Notes under the pieces: model-generated | Seen by the model: the letters and a program-made list of their open reading frames with translations, nothing else | Database searches by the model: none | What the model was told of the DNA's origin: nothing | Made by a program: the position numbers and the translations under genes | Assembly: GCF_900111005.1 (NCBI RefSeq) | Contig: NZ_FOFV01000003.1 | Location: 248,001 to 312,000 of the forward strand | DNA from: Lentzea albida | GTDB lineage: Bacteria; Actinomycetota; Actinomycetes; Mycobacteriales; Pseudonocardiaceae | Reading direction: 5' to 3' | Length of the DNA stretch: 64,000 bases | In this document: positions 16,028 to 24,233 of the stretch, in pieces | Layout: each line of letters begins with the position of its first letter | How positions within the stretch are numbered: position 1 is the first letter of the stretch

Positions 16028-17143
16028 GTGACGCGGGCTGTGGTGATCGGTGCCGGCATCGTCGGGCTGACGACGGGAATCGCCCTGCGCCGTGCCGGGC
16101 TGGACGTGGTGGTCTGCGAGCAGGCGCCGGAGATCCGCGCGGCCGGAGCCGGGCTCGGACTGTGGGCCAACGCGCTGGCGGTGTTAGACGAGCTCGGGAT
16201 CGGCGAGGAGGTGCGGGCCGTCGGCAAGCCCAGCGAGATGTACTTCCACGACCCCGCGGGGCGGCTGCTCGAGACGCCGGGTTTCGGTGCCGAGGACCAC
16301 CGGTACCTCCTGGTGCACCGCGCGAAGCTGAACGACCTGCTCGCCGACGCGGTGGGACGCGAGAACATCCGTCTCGGCACGGGCTTCCGCGAGTACGCGG
16401 AACACCCCGGCGGTGTCACCGTCCGGCTGACCGACGGCAGCGCCGAGGAAGCGGACGTCCTCATCGGCGCGGACGGGGCGTACTCGGCGGTGCGGGAACA
16501 ACTGGTCCCGGGAACCCCGGCCCAGGAGCACCGCGGTCACCAGGTCTGGCGCGCGGTCGTGCCGGCCGGCGACATCGCGGTGCCGGGGAACCGACTCGTC
16601 CTGGGCACCGGCGGGTGCCGCGGCGGATACGTCAAGACCCACGACGGCAACGTCTACTGGCTGGTGAACCAGTTCAGGTCACCGCCGCTGACCGGTACCC
16701 GCACCCAGCAGGCCCTGGAACGCGCCCGCCACCTGGAGGAAGGCCCGGACGAGGTCCTGGCACGACTGATCGCGGCGACGCCGGAGGAGCTGATCCTGCA
16801 CAACCAGATCATGCTCGTACCACCGCTGCCGCACTGGGTCTCCGCGCGCGTCGCCCTGGCCGGGGACGCGGCGCACGCCATGTCACCGCACATCACCGCC
16901 GGGGCGACACTGGGCATCGAGGACGCCGCCCTGCTCGGCCACCTGCTCCACCCGGCAGCGGACGTGCCCGCCGCGCTGCAGGCCTACCAGGCCGACCGGA
17001 TCCCGCGCTACGAACGCGTCGCGGAGCTGTCGGCCGCCGTCGAGCACTCGCCCACGCCGCAGGAGTTCGCACACCACTACGCCGCGTTCAGCCACTGGAT
17101 GACCACGCCCCGGCACTCCGAGCAGAAGCGGGTGCGGGCATGA
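16028..17143 (+). CDS. FAD-dependent monooxygenase (PHBH/UbiH type), contains a TTA codon
   Basis: GTG 16028 gives a clean N-terminal Rossmann motif (VVIGAGIVGLTTGIALRRAG). Group A flavin monooxygenase marks follow: the DG motif (LIGADGAYSAVR) and the GD motif (VALAGDAAHAMSPH). The 371-residue protein should use NAD(P)H and O2 to hydroxylate an aromatic or similar substrate. It heads the operon with the CocE-type hydrolase (ATGA overlap), divergent from the LysR gene. A TTA leucine codon at 16184-16186 (codon 53) is notable: in streptomycete-like bacteria TTA genes depend on the bldA tRNA, so expression may be tied to development. Confidence 0.88.
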   Translation: MTRAVVIGAGIVGLTTGIALRRAGLDVVVCEQAPEIRAAGAGLGLWANALAVLDELGIGEEVRAVGKPSEMYFHDPAGRLLETPGFGAEDHRYLLVHRAKLNDLLADAVGRENIRLGTGFREYAEHPGGVTVRLTDGSAEEADVLIGADGAYSAVREQLVPGTPAQEHRGHQVWRAVVPAGDIAVPGNRLVLGTGGCRGGYVKTHDGNVYWLVNQFRSPPLTGTRTQQALERARHLEEGPDEVLARLIAATPEELILHNQIMLVPPLPHWVSARVALAGDAAHAMSPHITAGATLGIEDAALLGHLLHPAADVPAALQAYQADRIPRYERVAELSAAVEHSPTPQEFAHHYAAFSHWMTTPRHSEQKRVRA

Positions 17144-18885
17144 GCTTCACGGTCGACGTGGACGTCGCCGTACCGATGCGCGACGGCATCACGCTCGCCA
17201 CGAACGTGTGGCGGCCCGACGGTCCAGGACCGTTCCCGGTGCTGCTGATCCGCACGCCCTACGGCAAGGACGACGCCGGAACCTTCGGCAACCCCAAGCT
17301 CCCGGACGTGTTCGCGTTCGTCGCGGCCGGATACGCGGTGGTGGCGCAGGACGTCCGCGGAACGTCCCGCTCGCCCGGGACGTTCGTGCCGGGCGTGCAC
17401 GAGGGCCGTGACGGTGCCGACACCCTGACCTGGCTCGCGGAGCAGCCGTGGTGTGACGGCGACGTCGGCATGTGGGGCGGGTCCTACATGGGGTTCACGC
17501 AGTGGCTCACGGCCGCACGCGACACACCCGCGCTGCGTGCGATCGCACCCGTGATGAGCTCCGCAGACCTGTACCGGGCGCCGTGGTACTCCCCCGGCGG
17601 CGCGTTGTCCCAGGACATCGTGCTCACGTGGAGCACGCTCTCCGCGCTGCGCAACCTCCAGCGCGATCTCGCCGAAGGCCGGGGCGACCCCACCGACGCA
17701 TCGGTGCTGCTGTCCGGTGTGGACGATCCACGTCTGCTGCACGACCCCCTGCCGCTCACCGGACGGGACGCGGTGACGCGCACCCTCCCGTGGCTCGGTG
17801 ACGTGCTCGGCCACCCCGAACGCGACGCGTTCTGGCGGGAGGTGGCCCCGATCGAGCACCACGCCGGTATCACCGTCCCGGCGTTGCAGATCGGCGGCTG
17901 GTACGACGTGTTCATCGGTGAGACAGTGCGGTCGTACACGATGATGCGCCGGCACGGTGGCAGTGCCGCGGCCCGCGACGGCCAGCGACTCGTCATCGGT
18001 CCCTGGGCACACCCGGACGGCGCCGACCTCGGCACGTTCCCCGACCGGTCTTTCGGCCGCGCGGGCAGCATCAAAGCCGCTGACGTCACGGATGAGCACC
18101 TGCGGTTCTTCGACCGCTGGGTCCGCGGCCACACCGACACCCCCGCCGACGCACACCGCGTCCGGATCTTCGTCATGGGCGTCGACCGGTGGCGCGACGA
18201 GCAGGACTGGCCGCTGCCCGACACCCGTTGCACCGACTTCTTCCTGGCCGGGGCGGGCCGCGCGAACACGGCCGCGGGTGACGGTGGCCTGACCCGCGAG
18301 GTGGTGCGCGAGGAGGCGGTCGACACGTTCCTCTACGACCCGCACCGGCCGGTTCCCACGCTGGGCGGCACCACGCTCGCCGCCCGGCCCGGTCCGGCCG
18401 ACCAGACCGCGGTCGAGGCGAGGGACGACGTGCTGTGCTTCACCACCCCCGTACTCGACCGGCCGGTCGAGGTCACCGGGCACGTCTCCCTGGTGCTGCA
18501 CGTCTCGAGCTCCGCCCCGGACACCGACTTCACCGCCAAACTCGTCGACGTGCACCCCGACGGCAGGGCGATCCTGCTGTGCGAGGGCATCCAGCGCGCC
18601 CGTTACCGCAACTCCCTCACCGAACCGGAGCTCGTGGAACCCGGCACGGTGTACGAGCTGACCATCGACGTGGGCGTCACCTCGAACGTCTTCCTGCCGG
18701 GACACCGCATCCGGCTCGAAGTCTCCAGCAGCAACTTCCCCCGCTACGACCGCAACACCAACACCGGTGGTGTCATCGCCACCGAGGACACCCCGGTCGT
18801 CGCCGTCAACCGCGTCCACCACGGACCGGCGCATCCGAGCCGCCTGGTGCTGCCGCTGATCGAACGCGAGGAGGCGCCGGCGTGA
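17140..18885 (+). CDS. CocE/NonD-family hydrolase (X-Pro dipeptidyl-peptidase S15 type)
   Basis: ATG 17140 overlaps the upstream stop by four bases. The 581 residues begin VAVPMRDGITLATNVWRPDG and carry the alpha/beta-hydrolase core with nucleophile GMWGGSYMGFTQW (Ser). A helical cap and the C-terminal jelly-roll domain of the family follow (LDRPVEVTGHVSLVLHVSS ... RIRLEVSSSNFPRYDRN). These enzymes cleave esters or amides, cocaine esterase being the type case. No signal peptide is present, so it acts inside the cell. In this operon it may hydrolyse the product of the monooxygenase or an imported ester (inference). Confidence 0.9.
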   Translation: MSFTVDVDVAVPMRDGITLATNVWRPDGPGPFPVLLIRTPYGKDDAGTFGNPKLPDVFAFVAAGYAVVAQDVRGTSRSPGTFVPGVHEGRDGADTLTWLAEQPWCDGDVGMWGGSYMGFTQWLTAARDTPALRAIAPVMSSADLYRAPWYSPGGALSQDIVLTWSTLSALRNLQRDLAEGRGDPTDASVLLSGVDDPRLLHDPLPLTGRDAVTRTLPWLGDVLGHPERDAFWREVAPIEHHAGITVPALQIGGWYDVFIGETVRSYTMMRRHGGSAAARDGQRLVIGPWAHPDGADLGTFPDRSFGRAGSIKAADVTDEHLRFFDRWVRGHTDTPADAHRVRIFVMGVDRWRDEQDWPLPDTRCTDFFLAGAGRANTAAGDGGLTREVVREEAVDTFLYDPHRPVPTLGGTTLAARPGPADQTAVEARDDVLCFTTPVLDRPVEVTGHVSLVLHVSSSAPDTDFTAKLVDVHPDGRAILLCEGIQRARYRNSLTEPELVEPGTVYELTIDVGVTSNVFLPGHRIRLEVSSSNFPRYDRNTNTGGVIATEDTPVVAVNRVHHGPAHPSRLVLPLIEREEAPA

Positions 18886-19367
18886 GCACACTGGAAGAAC
18901 TGCTCGACAGGGCGGCGATCGCGAACGTCGTCACGGGACTCGCCCACGCCCAGGACGACAAGGATTGGGACGCACTGCGGCAGCTGTTCTCCGACGAGGT
19001 GCTGCTGGACCTGTCCACCCACCACTTCGGCGAACCACCGGCCACGCTGCCTGCCGCCGAACTGGTCACGTTGGCCCGCAACACCCTCCAAGGCTTCGAC
19101 TGCACCCATCACGCCACCTCGAACCCAAAGGTGCGGCTGTCGGCCGGGGAAGCCTGGTGCCGTGTGCACGTGGTGGCCCACCACCACGTCACGGCAGACC
19201 CCGGCGTCGTCGACCACTGCACGATGCGCGGGTACTGGCGGCTGGCGCTGCACAAGGCGGGCGAGCGCTGGCTGATCACCCGCTGGGCCGTGCAGCGCAC
19301 CTGCCCCTGGGAGGGATCCCCAGACGTCTACGCGCTCGCCGCCCAACGCTGCCCGGCACCGTCCTGA
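18882..19367 (+). CDS. SnoaL/NTF2-like protein
   Basis: GTG 18882 overlaps the CocE stop (GTGA). The 161 residues fit the SnoaL_4 fold: LLDRAAIANVVTGLAHAQDDKDWDALRQLFSDEV at the N-terminus and YWRLALHKAGERWLITRW at the end of the sheet. Family members include dehydratases, isomerases and oxygenase small subunits. His residues in DCTHHATSNP and VVAHHHV could line the pocket. Within a monooxygenase-hydrolase operon it probably isomerises or dehydrates an intermediate, but no reaction can be assigned. Confidence 0.82.
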   Translation: MSTLEELLDRAAIANVVTGLAHAQDDKDWDALRQLFSDEVLLDLSTHHFGEPPATLPAAELVTLARNTLQGFDCTHHATSNPKVRLSAGEAWCRVHVVAHHHVTADPGVVDHCTMRGYWRLALHKAGERWLITRWAVQRTCPWEGSPDVYALAAQRCPAPS

Positions 19368-19383
19368 CACCGAGGAGAACTCG

Positions 19384-19692
19384 ATGTTCTACGAGATCCG
19401 CACAGAACACGCCCGCGCCGGACTCGGCGCCGAACTGGCGCGGTACATGGACGAGACCGTCATCCCGTTGCACCAGGAGTCGGGCATGACCGTCGTCGGT
19501 TCCTTCTCCGCGACCGACGACACCTTCGTCTGGATCCGGCGTTTCGAAGACGCCGAGGACCGCGAGCGAGTCCTGGACGCCGTTCACAGCCATCCCCGCT
19601 GCGCGGTCGTCATCGACACGGTGTCGGCTCTCCTCAACGGAGCCGAATCCACCGTCCGGCTGGAGCCCACGCCCCACTCCGGGCTTCGCTGA
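19384..19692 (+). CDS. NIPSNAP/ABM-type small protein (102 aa)
   Basis: ATG 19384 lies 16 bases after the previous stop, preceded by GAGGAGAA. The protein begins MFYEIRTEHARAGLGAELARY and continues with VVGSFSATDDTFVWIRRFEDAEDRE, the ferredoxin-like alpha+beta barrel of NIPSNAP and related dimeric barrels. Such proteins often accompany flavin monooxygenases and catabolic genes as accessory or isomerase-like partners. It is the last gene of the operon. The 87-base gap to the convergent SCO1-like gene shows no clear hairpin. Confidence 0.75.
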   Translation: MFYEIRTEHARAGLGAELARYMDETVIPLHQESGMTVVGSFSATDDTFVWIRRFEDAEDRERVLDAVHSHPRCAVVIDTVSALLNGAESTVRLEPTPHSGLR

Positions 19693-19779
19693 ACCGACGC
19701 CGGCAGGCAGCGAAGTACAGCGGCGGTCCCATGACCGGTCGAAGGTCCGCGGCTCTGTCGGAGTGTCCGAGTAGCGGTG

Positions 19780-20283
19780 TCAGGTGGCGGACGTACCGCA
19801 GAGCTCCCGGATCCGGTCCGCGATCTCGGTGGCCTCGAGCACGTCCGGGAAGTGCGCGAGGTACGTGGCATCGGTGTCGAGCAGGTAGGTGACAGCGGTG
19901 TGCGGTACCGCGTAGCCGTCGGGATCGTCCGGGTCGGCCTTGCGGGTCGCGAAGACGCGGAACGCGGTGCGCGCGGCCTCGGTCGCCTCCGTGCCGCCGG
20001 TCAGTCCCAGGAAGCGGGGGTGGTCCGCTTCCAGGAAGGCACGCATGACCTCGGGGGTGTCCCGGTCCGGATCGACTGAGACGTACAGCGGCTGGATCCG
20101 GTCGGCCAGCGGCCCGAGGTCGTCGAGCACGGTGCTCAGCTTCGTCAACGCCGTCGGGCAGACCACCCGGCAGTGGGTGAAGCCGAAGAACACCAGCTGG
20201 TACCGGCCGGTGAAGTGCTGTTCGGTGACGGAGTTGCCGTGGTGGTCGAGCAGCTCGTAGCGGGGGACGACGTTGGGGTTCAT
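19780..20283 (-). CDS. SCO1/SenC-type thioredoxin-fold protein without membrane anchor
   Basis: ATG 20283 overlaps the stop of the upstream gene (ATGA). The 167 residues hold the SCO1 core: FFGFTHCRVVCPTALTKL with the CxxxC copper/redox pair, VSVDPDRDTPEVMRAF, and the copper-ligand His in YAVPHTAVTYLL. Classic SCO proteins are anchored outside the membrane and load copper into cytochrome oxidase. Here the fold begins at residue 10 with no signal peptide or lipobox, so the protein should be cytoplasmic. Coupling to a linalool-dehydratase-like gene suggests a specialised redox role, not oxidase assembly (inference). Confidence 0.85.
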   Translation of the reverse strand: MNPNVVPRYELLDHHGNSVTEQHFTGRYQLVFFGFTHCRVVCPTALTKLSTVLDDLGPLADRIQPLYVSVDPDRDTPEVMRAFLEADHPRFLGLTGGTEATEAARTAFRVFATRKADPDDPDGYAVPHTAVTYLLDTDATYLAHFPDVLEATEIADRIRELCGTSAT

Positions 20284-21890
20284 GCGTTGCTCCAGTACAT
20301 GTCGACGTCGGTGTGGCCGCCCACGTCCAGCGTCAGCCGCAGCTCGTCGCCGGTGCGCCTGAGGTGGAGCCGGTGCCCGTTCCCGTTCGGGGTCACCGTG
20401 GTGTCGTCGCCGTTCGCCACGACGACGCCGTCGACCGCCAGCGTCCACTCTCCCCGGTCCCACACCCGTGACAGCGCCAGATCCGTTGTGGTGCTGGACA
20501 AGCCGTGCCGCGGACTCGCGGTCAGCTGGAGGTGACGAACGTCCTCGTGGTACCAGGCGCGCCGAATGTCGACCGAGTCGCCGATCTCCGTGAGCGCGGG
20601 CCTGGACCGCTCCCGATCGGTCCACGGACGTTCGAACAGCGTGCGCAGTCCGTCGGCCACGTTGAGGCGCGCGTAGGGGAACGTGGCGTTGCTGACCACG
20701 GGCGGCATCAGGACGAACTTGCCGTTCTCGTCATAGGTCTCGTCGCGCCGCGGGTAGTGCAGCCCGCCGTTCTCCCACTGCGGGTTCATGTACCTGTCCG
20801 CGTGGGCGAGGAGCCCGTCGACGACCTCCTGGTCGCCCATCTCCGACGCCCAGGCGGCCAGCCAGCCCATCTCGCCGAGGGTGCCGAGTCCCGCGTACAC
20901 GTCGGTTCCGGGGATCCGGGAGAGGTCGCGGACGGAGATCAGACCGTCGTCGGCCCGGTCGAGCCACTGTTCGATCGAGGTCCCGTAGGTGGTCCGGACG
21001 AGCTCGGGGCGCCACATGTTCATGAGCATGCCGAGCCAGCCGTCGGTCCAGGCGAGGTCGCGATCGACGAGCACGTCGTTCGGCAGCACCTCGTTCTGCT
21101 GCACGACGTAGCTGTGGAAGTGACCGTTGGCGTTGACGCTGCCGCCGAACCTCTCCCACGCCGCGAGGTAACCGGTGGTGACCTCCTCGGCGGTCTTCCC
21201 GCCGTAGATGTGGTCGTGCAGCCGGAAACCGAGGATCGGGACCTGGTTGCAGATCTGGAACACGCAGTACGGCTCGCAGGCGACGCCGAGGTAGCCGTTC
21301 TCGACCATGTTCCAGTAGATGCGCTCGTTCAACGTGCGCTGGTCGTACTCGAAGCTCTCGTGGCGGTCCTTGCCCCACAGGACGGGCCGCATGCTGAACG
21401 TGAGCGAGCCCGGCTGTTCGTAGGTGCGGTCGTCGAACAGCATCGTGTACATGAGCGTCATGACCTGCAGGTAAGCGCTGTACATGATGTTGTCCACCGC
21501 GACCGGGTCGGTCCGGCTCGGCAGCCGCGGCAGGTCGAAGGGCCCGAACCCGCCCTGGGTGCTGGTGTCGCGCCAGTAGCTCCACGCGTCGGGCTCCAGC
21601 ATCTTCCTGATGAGCCGGTCGAGCTGGCCCTGGAAGACGGCGGGCGCGGCGGGCAGGCGGTGGTAGTGGGCGAGCGCCATCGCGAGGCTCATGTACCCCA
21701 GCTGGTAGCGGTAGGAGCTGAAGTCCTCCTGGAACGGCACCGGTCCCGCCATGTGCCGCCAGTCCCCGCGCGGGAGCCGCGAGAGGTTGTCGACGTGGCG
21801 GATGTGCCCGACCTGCTCGTCCGAGAGCAGCGGCACCTGCCGACTCCCGAGCACCGCCGGCGTGGCGGATTTTCCGATCGTGGTTGTCAT
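20280..21890 (-). CDS. linalool dehydratase/isomerase (Ldi)-family protein
   Basis: ATG 21890 follows GAGGAG. The 536 residues match the alpha/alpha6 barrel of linalool dehydratase-isomerase from Castellaniella as I recall it. The stretch GVACEPYCVFQICNQVP keeps the active-site Cys pair nine residues apart. DNIMYSAYLQVMTLMY aligns with the ENIMYKGHL region, with Tyr where the catalytic His stood. MGDQEVVDGLLAH aligns near the end of the barrel. A C-terminal extension of about 120 residues (from about 415) is extra. There is no signal peptide, unlike the periplasmic type enzyme. It probably acts on an isoprenoid or other alcohol; the substrate is unknown. It is cotranscribed with the SCO1-like gene. 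Confidence 0.78.
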   Translation of the reverse strand: MTTTIGKSATPAVLGSRQVPLLSDEQVGHIRHVDNLSRLPRGDWRHMAGPVPFQEDFSSYRYQLGYMSLAMALAHYHRLPAAPAVFQGQLDRLIRKMLEPDAWSYWRDTSTQGGFGPFDLPRLPSRTDPVAVDNIMYSAYLQVMTLMYTMLFDDRTYEQPGSLTFSMRPVLWGKDRHESFEYDQRTLNERIYWNMVENGYLGVACEPYCVFQICNQVPILGFRLHDHIYGGKTAEEVTTGYLAAWERFGGSVNANGHFHSYVVQQNEVLPNDVLVDRDLAWTDGWLGMLMNMWRPELVRTTYGTSIEQWLDRADDGLISVRDLSRIPGTDVYAGLGTLGEMGWLAAWASEMGDQEVVDGLLAHADRYMNPQWENGGLHYPRRDETYDENGKFVLMPPVVSNATFPYARLNVADGLRTLFERPWTDRERSRPALTEIGDSVDIRRAWYHEDVRHLQLTASPRHGLSSTTTDLALSRVWDRGEWTLAVDGVVVANGDDTTVTPNGNGHRLHLRRTGDELRLTLDVGGHTDVDMYWSNA

Positions 21891-22125
21891 CGACACTCCT
21901 CGTTCGCCGCGCACGCGGGTGCGTTTCGTCATTGTCGTCAAGGCTGACCAGGTGCAGAAGTGGACATCGGTCGCGACCTGTGAGCCGGTCCGACGACACT
22001 TGTCGACCGGGAGGGACCACCGCGGCCCACACCGGTCGACCCGGCCCGACGGTGACGCTCTAACCCTGGTCTCAGGTTGGTCGGGGACGATGAGCGGCCA
22101 CAGCACCGACTGGAGGGCAGGCCGC

Positions 22126-22809
22126 GTGCGGATCATGATCGCGGACGACGAGGCGGCCATCCGCGAGTCGCTGGAGCGGGTGCTCCAGGTGGAGGGGTAC
22201 GACACCAGCACCGTCGCCAACGGTCTGGCCGTGCTCGACGGGGTCGAGGGCGACGAGCCGGATCTGCTGATCCTCGACGTGATGATGCCCCGTCTCGGCG
22301 GGGTGGAGACCTGCCGGCGGTTGCGGGCGGCGGGGCGGGATCTGCCGGTGCTGATGCTGACCGCCCGGGATCAGGTCTCCGACCGGGTCGCGGGGCTGGA
22401 CGCGGGCGCTGACGACTACCTGCCCAAGCCGTTCGCCACCGAGGAGTTGCTGGCTCGGGTCCGGGCACTGCTGCGCCGCTGGGCGGCGGGTGGTGACGAG
22501 TCGCAGATGCTGAGGTTCGCCGATCTCCGGGTCGATCCCGACCGGTTCGAGGCGTGGCGGGGTGAGCGGCCGCTGCACCTGACGCGGACCGAGTTCTTCC
22601 TGCTGGAGGTGCTCGTGCGCAACGCGACCAGGGTGCTGACCCGAGGCGAGCTGTTCGGGGCCATCTGGGGCTTCGACATGAGCGTCACGTCCAACAACCT
22701 CCAGGTGTACGTGAGCTACCTGCGCCGCAAGATGGAGGCCGGGGGTGAGCCCCGGTTGCTCTACACGCGGCGCGGTCTGGGGTACACGTTGCGGGAGACC
22801 CCTCCGTGA
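22126..22809 (+). CDS. OmpR/PhoB-family response regulator
   Basis: GTG 22126 is preferred because GGAGG stands 9 bases upstream; an ATG at 22090 would add 12 residues. The receiver has the acidic pair (IMIADDE), the phosphate acceptor in LILDVMMPRLGG and the Lys in DDYLPKPF. The C-terminal winged helix follows (LHLTRTEFFLLEVLVRNATRVLTR ... YVSYLRRK). It overlaps the histidine kinase gene by four bases and pairs with it. The gap 21891-22125 between it and the divergent Ldi gene should hold both promoters. The layout resembles MprAB/PrrAB-type envelope stress systems. Confidence 0.92.
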   Translation: MRIMIADDEAAIRESLERVLQVEGYDTSTVANGLAVLDGVEGDEPDLLILDVMMPRLGGVETCRRLRAAGRDLPVLMLTARDQVSDRVAGLDAGADDYLPKPFATEELLARVRALLRRWAAGGDESQMLRFADLRVDPDRFEAWRGERPLHLTRTEFFLLEVLVRNATRVLTRGELFGAIWGFDMSVTSNNLQVYVSYLRRKMEAGGEPRLLYTRRGLGYTLRETPP

Positions 22810-24179
22810 GGCTGACGCGCTGGTGGCGCCGGCGGTCCCTGCGGACCAGGCTGACGGTGATCGCGGCGACGGCCATCGCGGCCAGCGTGTTCCTGTCGTT
22901 CCAGGTGGCCAGCGAGCTGCTGGACTGGGAGCTGCGGGCCACCGCGGAGGACCAGCTGCGCGCTGATTCCCGTGTCCTGGCGGCGAACGCGGAACGCGCC
23001 GGTCTGGCGCAGGTCGAGCTGCCGCCGTATCCCGGAGCCGGCCGGCTGGTGCGGGTCGTCCTGCCCGACGGCTCGACCCGGACGCCGGACGGCCAGCCCG
23101 CGTTGCCCCCGGTCAGCGCGGACGCCGGGCGGGTGGTGCAGGGCGTGGCGGCGGATCTGATGGAGTCGGGCGACAGCGACGACGACGGCTTCTTCGTCTA
23201 CACGCTGCGGGCCGGTGGCGGCGCGGTCCAGGTGGCCCGCGTCGCCGACGACAGCCCGATCAACCGGTTCGGGCTGGGCATGCTGTTGATCGGGCTGCTC
23301 TGCGTGGCTTGCGGCGCCCTCGTCGGACGGGCCGTGGCGCGGGCCGGGCTGGCACCGATCGACCGGCTGACCGCCGCCGCGGTCCGCGTCGCGCGCACGC
23401 GGGACCTCGACGCCGACATCCCGGACGAGGGCGGTGGGGAGATCCGGCAGCTGATCCGGTCGATCAACGACATGCTCGCGGCGCTGCGGGACTCCCGGCT
23501 GGCCCAGCGGCTGCTCGCCGAGGACACCGCCCACGAGCTCAAGACGCCGCTCACGAGTCTGCGCCTCAACATCGAGCTGCTGATCCGGCTCGACCGGCGC
23601 GGCACCCTGGACAGCGCGCTGCCCTCGGAGAGCCGGACCCGGCTGCTGCACGACCTCGGCGCCCAGGTGACCGAGTTGAGCACCCTCGCCGCCGAGCTGA
23701 CCGACCTGGCGCGCGGTGACGTCAGCGACGAGAACACCGAACTGCTCGACCTCGCCGACGTGGTGGTGGCCGCCTCGGCGCAGGCGTGCTCCCGCATGCC
23801 CGACGTCGAGGTCGCGCTCGACGTGGACTCCGTGTGGGTGAGCGGGCGTCCCGCCGCGCTCCGGCGGGCGGTGCTCAACCTCATCGACAACGCCGGCAAG
23901 TGGTCCCCCGCGGGCCAGCCGATCGAGGTCCGGCTCCGCGCCAGTGGCGCGTCGGCGGTGCTCGAGGTCGACGACGCCGGGCCGGGCATCGACGCCGCCG
24001 ACGCACCGAGGGTGTTCGACCGGTTCTACCGCGCCGACAGCGCCAGGGCGTTGCCGGGATCCGGGCTGGGGCTGTCGATCGTGCAGCGGGTCGTCGACGC
24101 CCACGGCGGCCGGGCCACCGTCGCCCGTTCCGCACGCGGTGGCGCGCTGCTGCGGGTCGACCTTCCGGCTGTTCGGTGA
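22806..24179 (+). CDS. sensor histidine kinase
   Basis: The 457-residue kinase starts at GTG 22806 overlapping the regulator. It has two membrane segments (about 14-35 and 155-180) flanking a periplasmic sensor of about 120 residues, then HAMP, the dimerisation domain with the phosphorylated His (AEDTAHELKTPLTSLRLNIE) and an ATPase domain with N box NLIDNAGKWSP and G boxes (DDAGPGIDAADAPRVFDRFYR; GSGLGLSIVQRVV). The sensor is not one I recognise. It is convergent with the MMPL gene across a perfect hairpin; a link to that transporter is possible but not shown. Confidence 0.92.
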   Translation: MRLTRWWRRRSLRTRLTVIAATAIAASVFLSFQVASELLDWELRATAEDQLRADSRVLAANAERAGLAQVELPPYPGAGRLVRVVLPDGSTRTPDGQPALPPVSADAGRVVQGVAADLMESGDSDDDGFFVYTLRAGGGAVQVARVADDSPINRFGLGMLLIGLLCVACGALVGRAVARAGLAPIDRLTAAAVRVARTRDLDADIPDEGGGEIRQLIRSINDMLAALRDSRLAQRLLAEDTAHELKTPLTSLRLNIELLIRLDRRGTLDSALPSESRTRLLHDLGAQVTELSTLAAELTDLARGDVSDENTELLDLADVVVAASAQACSRMPDVEVALDVDSVWVSGRPAALRRAVLNLIDNAGKWSPAGQPIEVRLRASGASAVLEVDDAGPGIDAADAPRVFDRFYRADSARALPGSGLGLSIVQRVVDAHGGRATVARSARGGALLRVDLPAVR

Positions 24180-24190
24180 CGAGAGAAGAT

Positions 24191-24218
24191 CCGGGACGGG
24201 CGTTGTTCCCCGTCCCGG
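24191..24218. terminator. bidirectional terminator hairpin
   Basis: CCGGGACGGG (24191-24200) pairs perfectly with CCCGTCCCGG (24209-24218) over an 8-base loop, midway between the convergent histidine kinase (stop 24179) and MMPL gene (stop 24234). Confidence 0.75.
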
Positions 24219-24233
24219 ACCTCTTCACCGCGC

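Noticed and set aside
17077-18891. 604-codon minus-strand frame opposite the CocE hydrolase gene
   Set aside because: No recognisable motif; the plus-strand gene has coupled overlaps and catalytic motifs.
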